Source: an uncultured Clostridia bacterium (GTDB lineage Bacteria > Bacillota > Clostridia > Oscillospirales > Acutalibacteraceae). Taken from it: 5,754 nt of DNA. This document shows, piece by piece, positions 5,282 through 5,754 of this stretch. Each line of letters opens with the position of its first letter. Position 1 is the stretch's first letter. The DNA is taken from NCBI GenBank assembly GCA_944382025.1, contig CALWMQ010000016.1, positions 1-5,754 on the forward strand, read 5' to 3'. The position numbers were made by a program, and so were the translations under genes. Below the pieces are notes generated by a model. That model was not told the origin of the DNA. It made no database searches and worked only from the letters and a program-made list of their open reading frames with translations.

Positions 5282-5319
5282 GGGTTTTCAGAATTACCAA
5301 GAAAGGGGAGCGGTTCCGG

Positions 5320-5754
5320 ATGGCAGAGGAAAACAGGGACAGAGATCTGGATATCGACCATATTCTTCAGGATATAGAAGCGGATAAAATCAAGCGGGAG
5401 CAGGGGCTCGAAGCGGATTCCCACGAGGAGCGGCTGAGCCGTGAGCGTCAGGCAAAGGTTTCGGGTTTCAAGCTGAACCTGCAGCTGGATGAGGAATATG
5501 GGGACCTGCCTGCCGAGAATGCGCCTGCTGGCAGTTCCGCGGAGGGCAGCGGTACCGTCTCGGAGGAGGCGGCGCCAATAGACCTGACTCCCCTGGTCGC
5601 TGATGACGGGGTGAAAGAGGACCTGCCGGAAAGCGGCGAGGATGGGGAAGTGTTTCCCGCCAAAGCAGGCAAGAAGAAAAAAAAGAAAGCCAGCACCACC
5701 TGGGGCTGTATCCGGGGGCTGATCTATGCGGCAGTGGTACTGGTAGATCGGAAG
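5320..5754 (+). CDS. mltG: 5' part of a membrane protein gene, probably endolytic transglycosylase MltG
   Basis: This open reading frame starts at ATG 5320 with AAAGGGGAG (5302-5310) 9 bases upstream and runs off the window; 145 codons are visible. The visible part is a charged, low-complexity, probably disordered cytoplasmic region rich in Glu/Asp (1-115), then six lysines (118-123), then the start of a hydrophobic segment (128-142, WGCIRGLIYAAVVLV). The lysines before the helix suggest an N-in, C-out single-pass protein. Clostridial MltG proteins, which cut nascent peptidoglycan glycan strands, have this N-terminal design and, as I recall, often follow the cyclo-ligase gene. The catalytic YceG domain lies outside the window, so another anchored envelope protein is possible. 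The last ten bases look like sequencing adapter; if so, the true sequence ends at 5744 and the residues DRK that interrupt the helix are not real. Confidence 0.6.
   Translation, partial: MAEENRDRDLDIDHILQDIEADKIKREQGLEADSHEERLSRERQAKVSGFKLNLQLDEEYGDLPAENAPAGSSAEGSGTVSEEAAPIDLTPLVADDGVKEDLPESGEDGEVFPAKAGKKKKKKASTTWGCIRGLIYAAVVLVDRK
5745..5754 (+). other. Likely Illumina adapter remnant at the window end
   Basis: The last ten bases, AGATCGGAAG, equal the start of the common TruSeq adapter (AGATCGGAAGAGC), flush with the end of the sequence. In frame they put Asp-Arg-Lys into what should be a continuing hydrophobic helix. Both facts point to adapter read-through left in the assembly rather than genomic DNA. 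Confidence 0.8.

Overview
The window looks like one end-to-end contig from a moderately high-GC Firmicute, most likely a gut Clostridia/Oscillospiraceae-type organism. This rests on the gene types and gene order, the AGGAG-like ribosome binding sites, and relatives I recall for the clostridial-type dTMP kinase, DUF2156 and MltG-like proteins. All genes are on the + strand. Nothing here could be searched, so the taxonomic statement is inference.

Region 1 (about 1-735) is a single-gene IS200-type insertion sequence. A Y1 HUH transposase gene (117-689) sits between two subterminal hairpins that share the same stem core (17-35 and 700-722). It is visibly more A/T-rich than the rest, and its last ~170 bases are packed with inverted repeats. 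Region 2 (about 736-894) is a regulatory stretch. It has a near-consensus extended -10 promoter (779-807), a GC-rich leader hairpin (814-838), and an intrinsic-terminator-like hairpin with a T run (856-877) ending right at the thyX ribosome binding site. The leader hairpin's 3' arm can also pair with the terminator's 5' arm, which is the layout of a transcription attenuator.

Region 3 (895-5754) is a tightly packed array with no internal terminator: thyX, a dTMP kinase gene (4-bp overlap), a DUF2156 dual-GNAT protein, a GNAT acetyltransferase, a DJ-1/PfpI protein, 5-formyltetrahydrofolate cyclo-ligase (10-bp overlap), and the 5' end of a membrane protein gene that is probably mltG. Three genes share a thymidylate/folate theme. 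ThyX makes dTMP from dUMP and methylene-THF, Tmk phosphorylates dTMP, and the cyclo-ligase returns 5-formyl-THF to the active one-carbon pool. The two acyltransferase-fold proteins and the DJ-1 protein have no assignable substrate.

Points deserving a second look are the candidate attenuator, an Asp-to-Ala change in the DRY motif of the dTMP kinase, a perfect 11-bp hairpin inside the cyclo-ligase gene, the palindrome-rich tail of the IS, and the final ten bases, which equal the start of the standard Illumina adapter and are probably not genomic. I see no undescribed defence or mobile system here. The attenuator is the best candidate for new biology.
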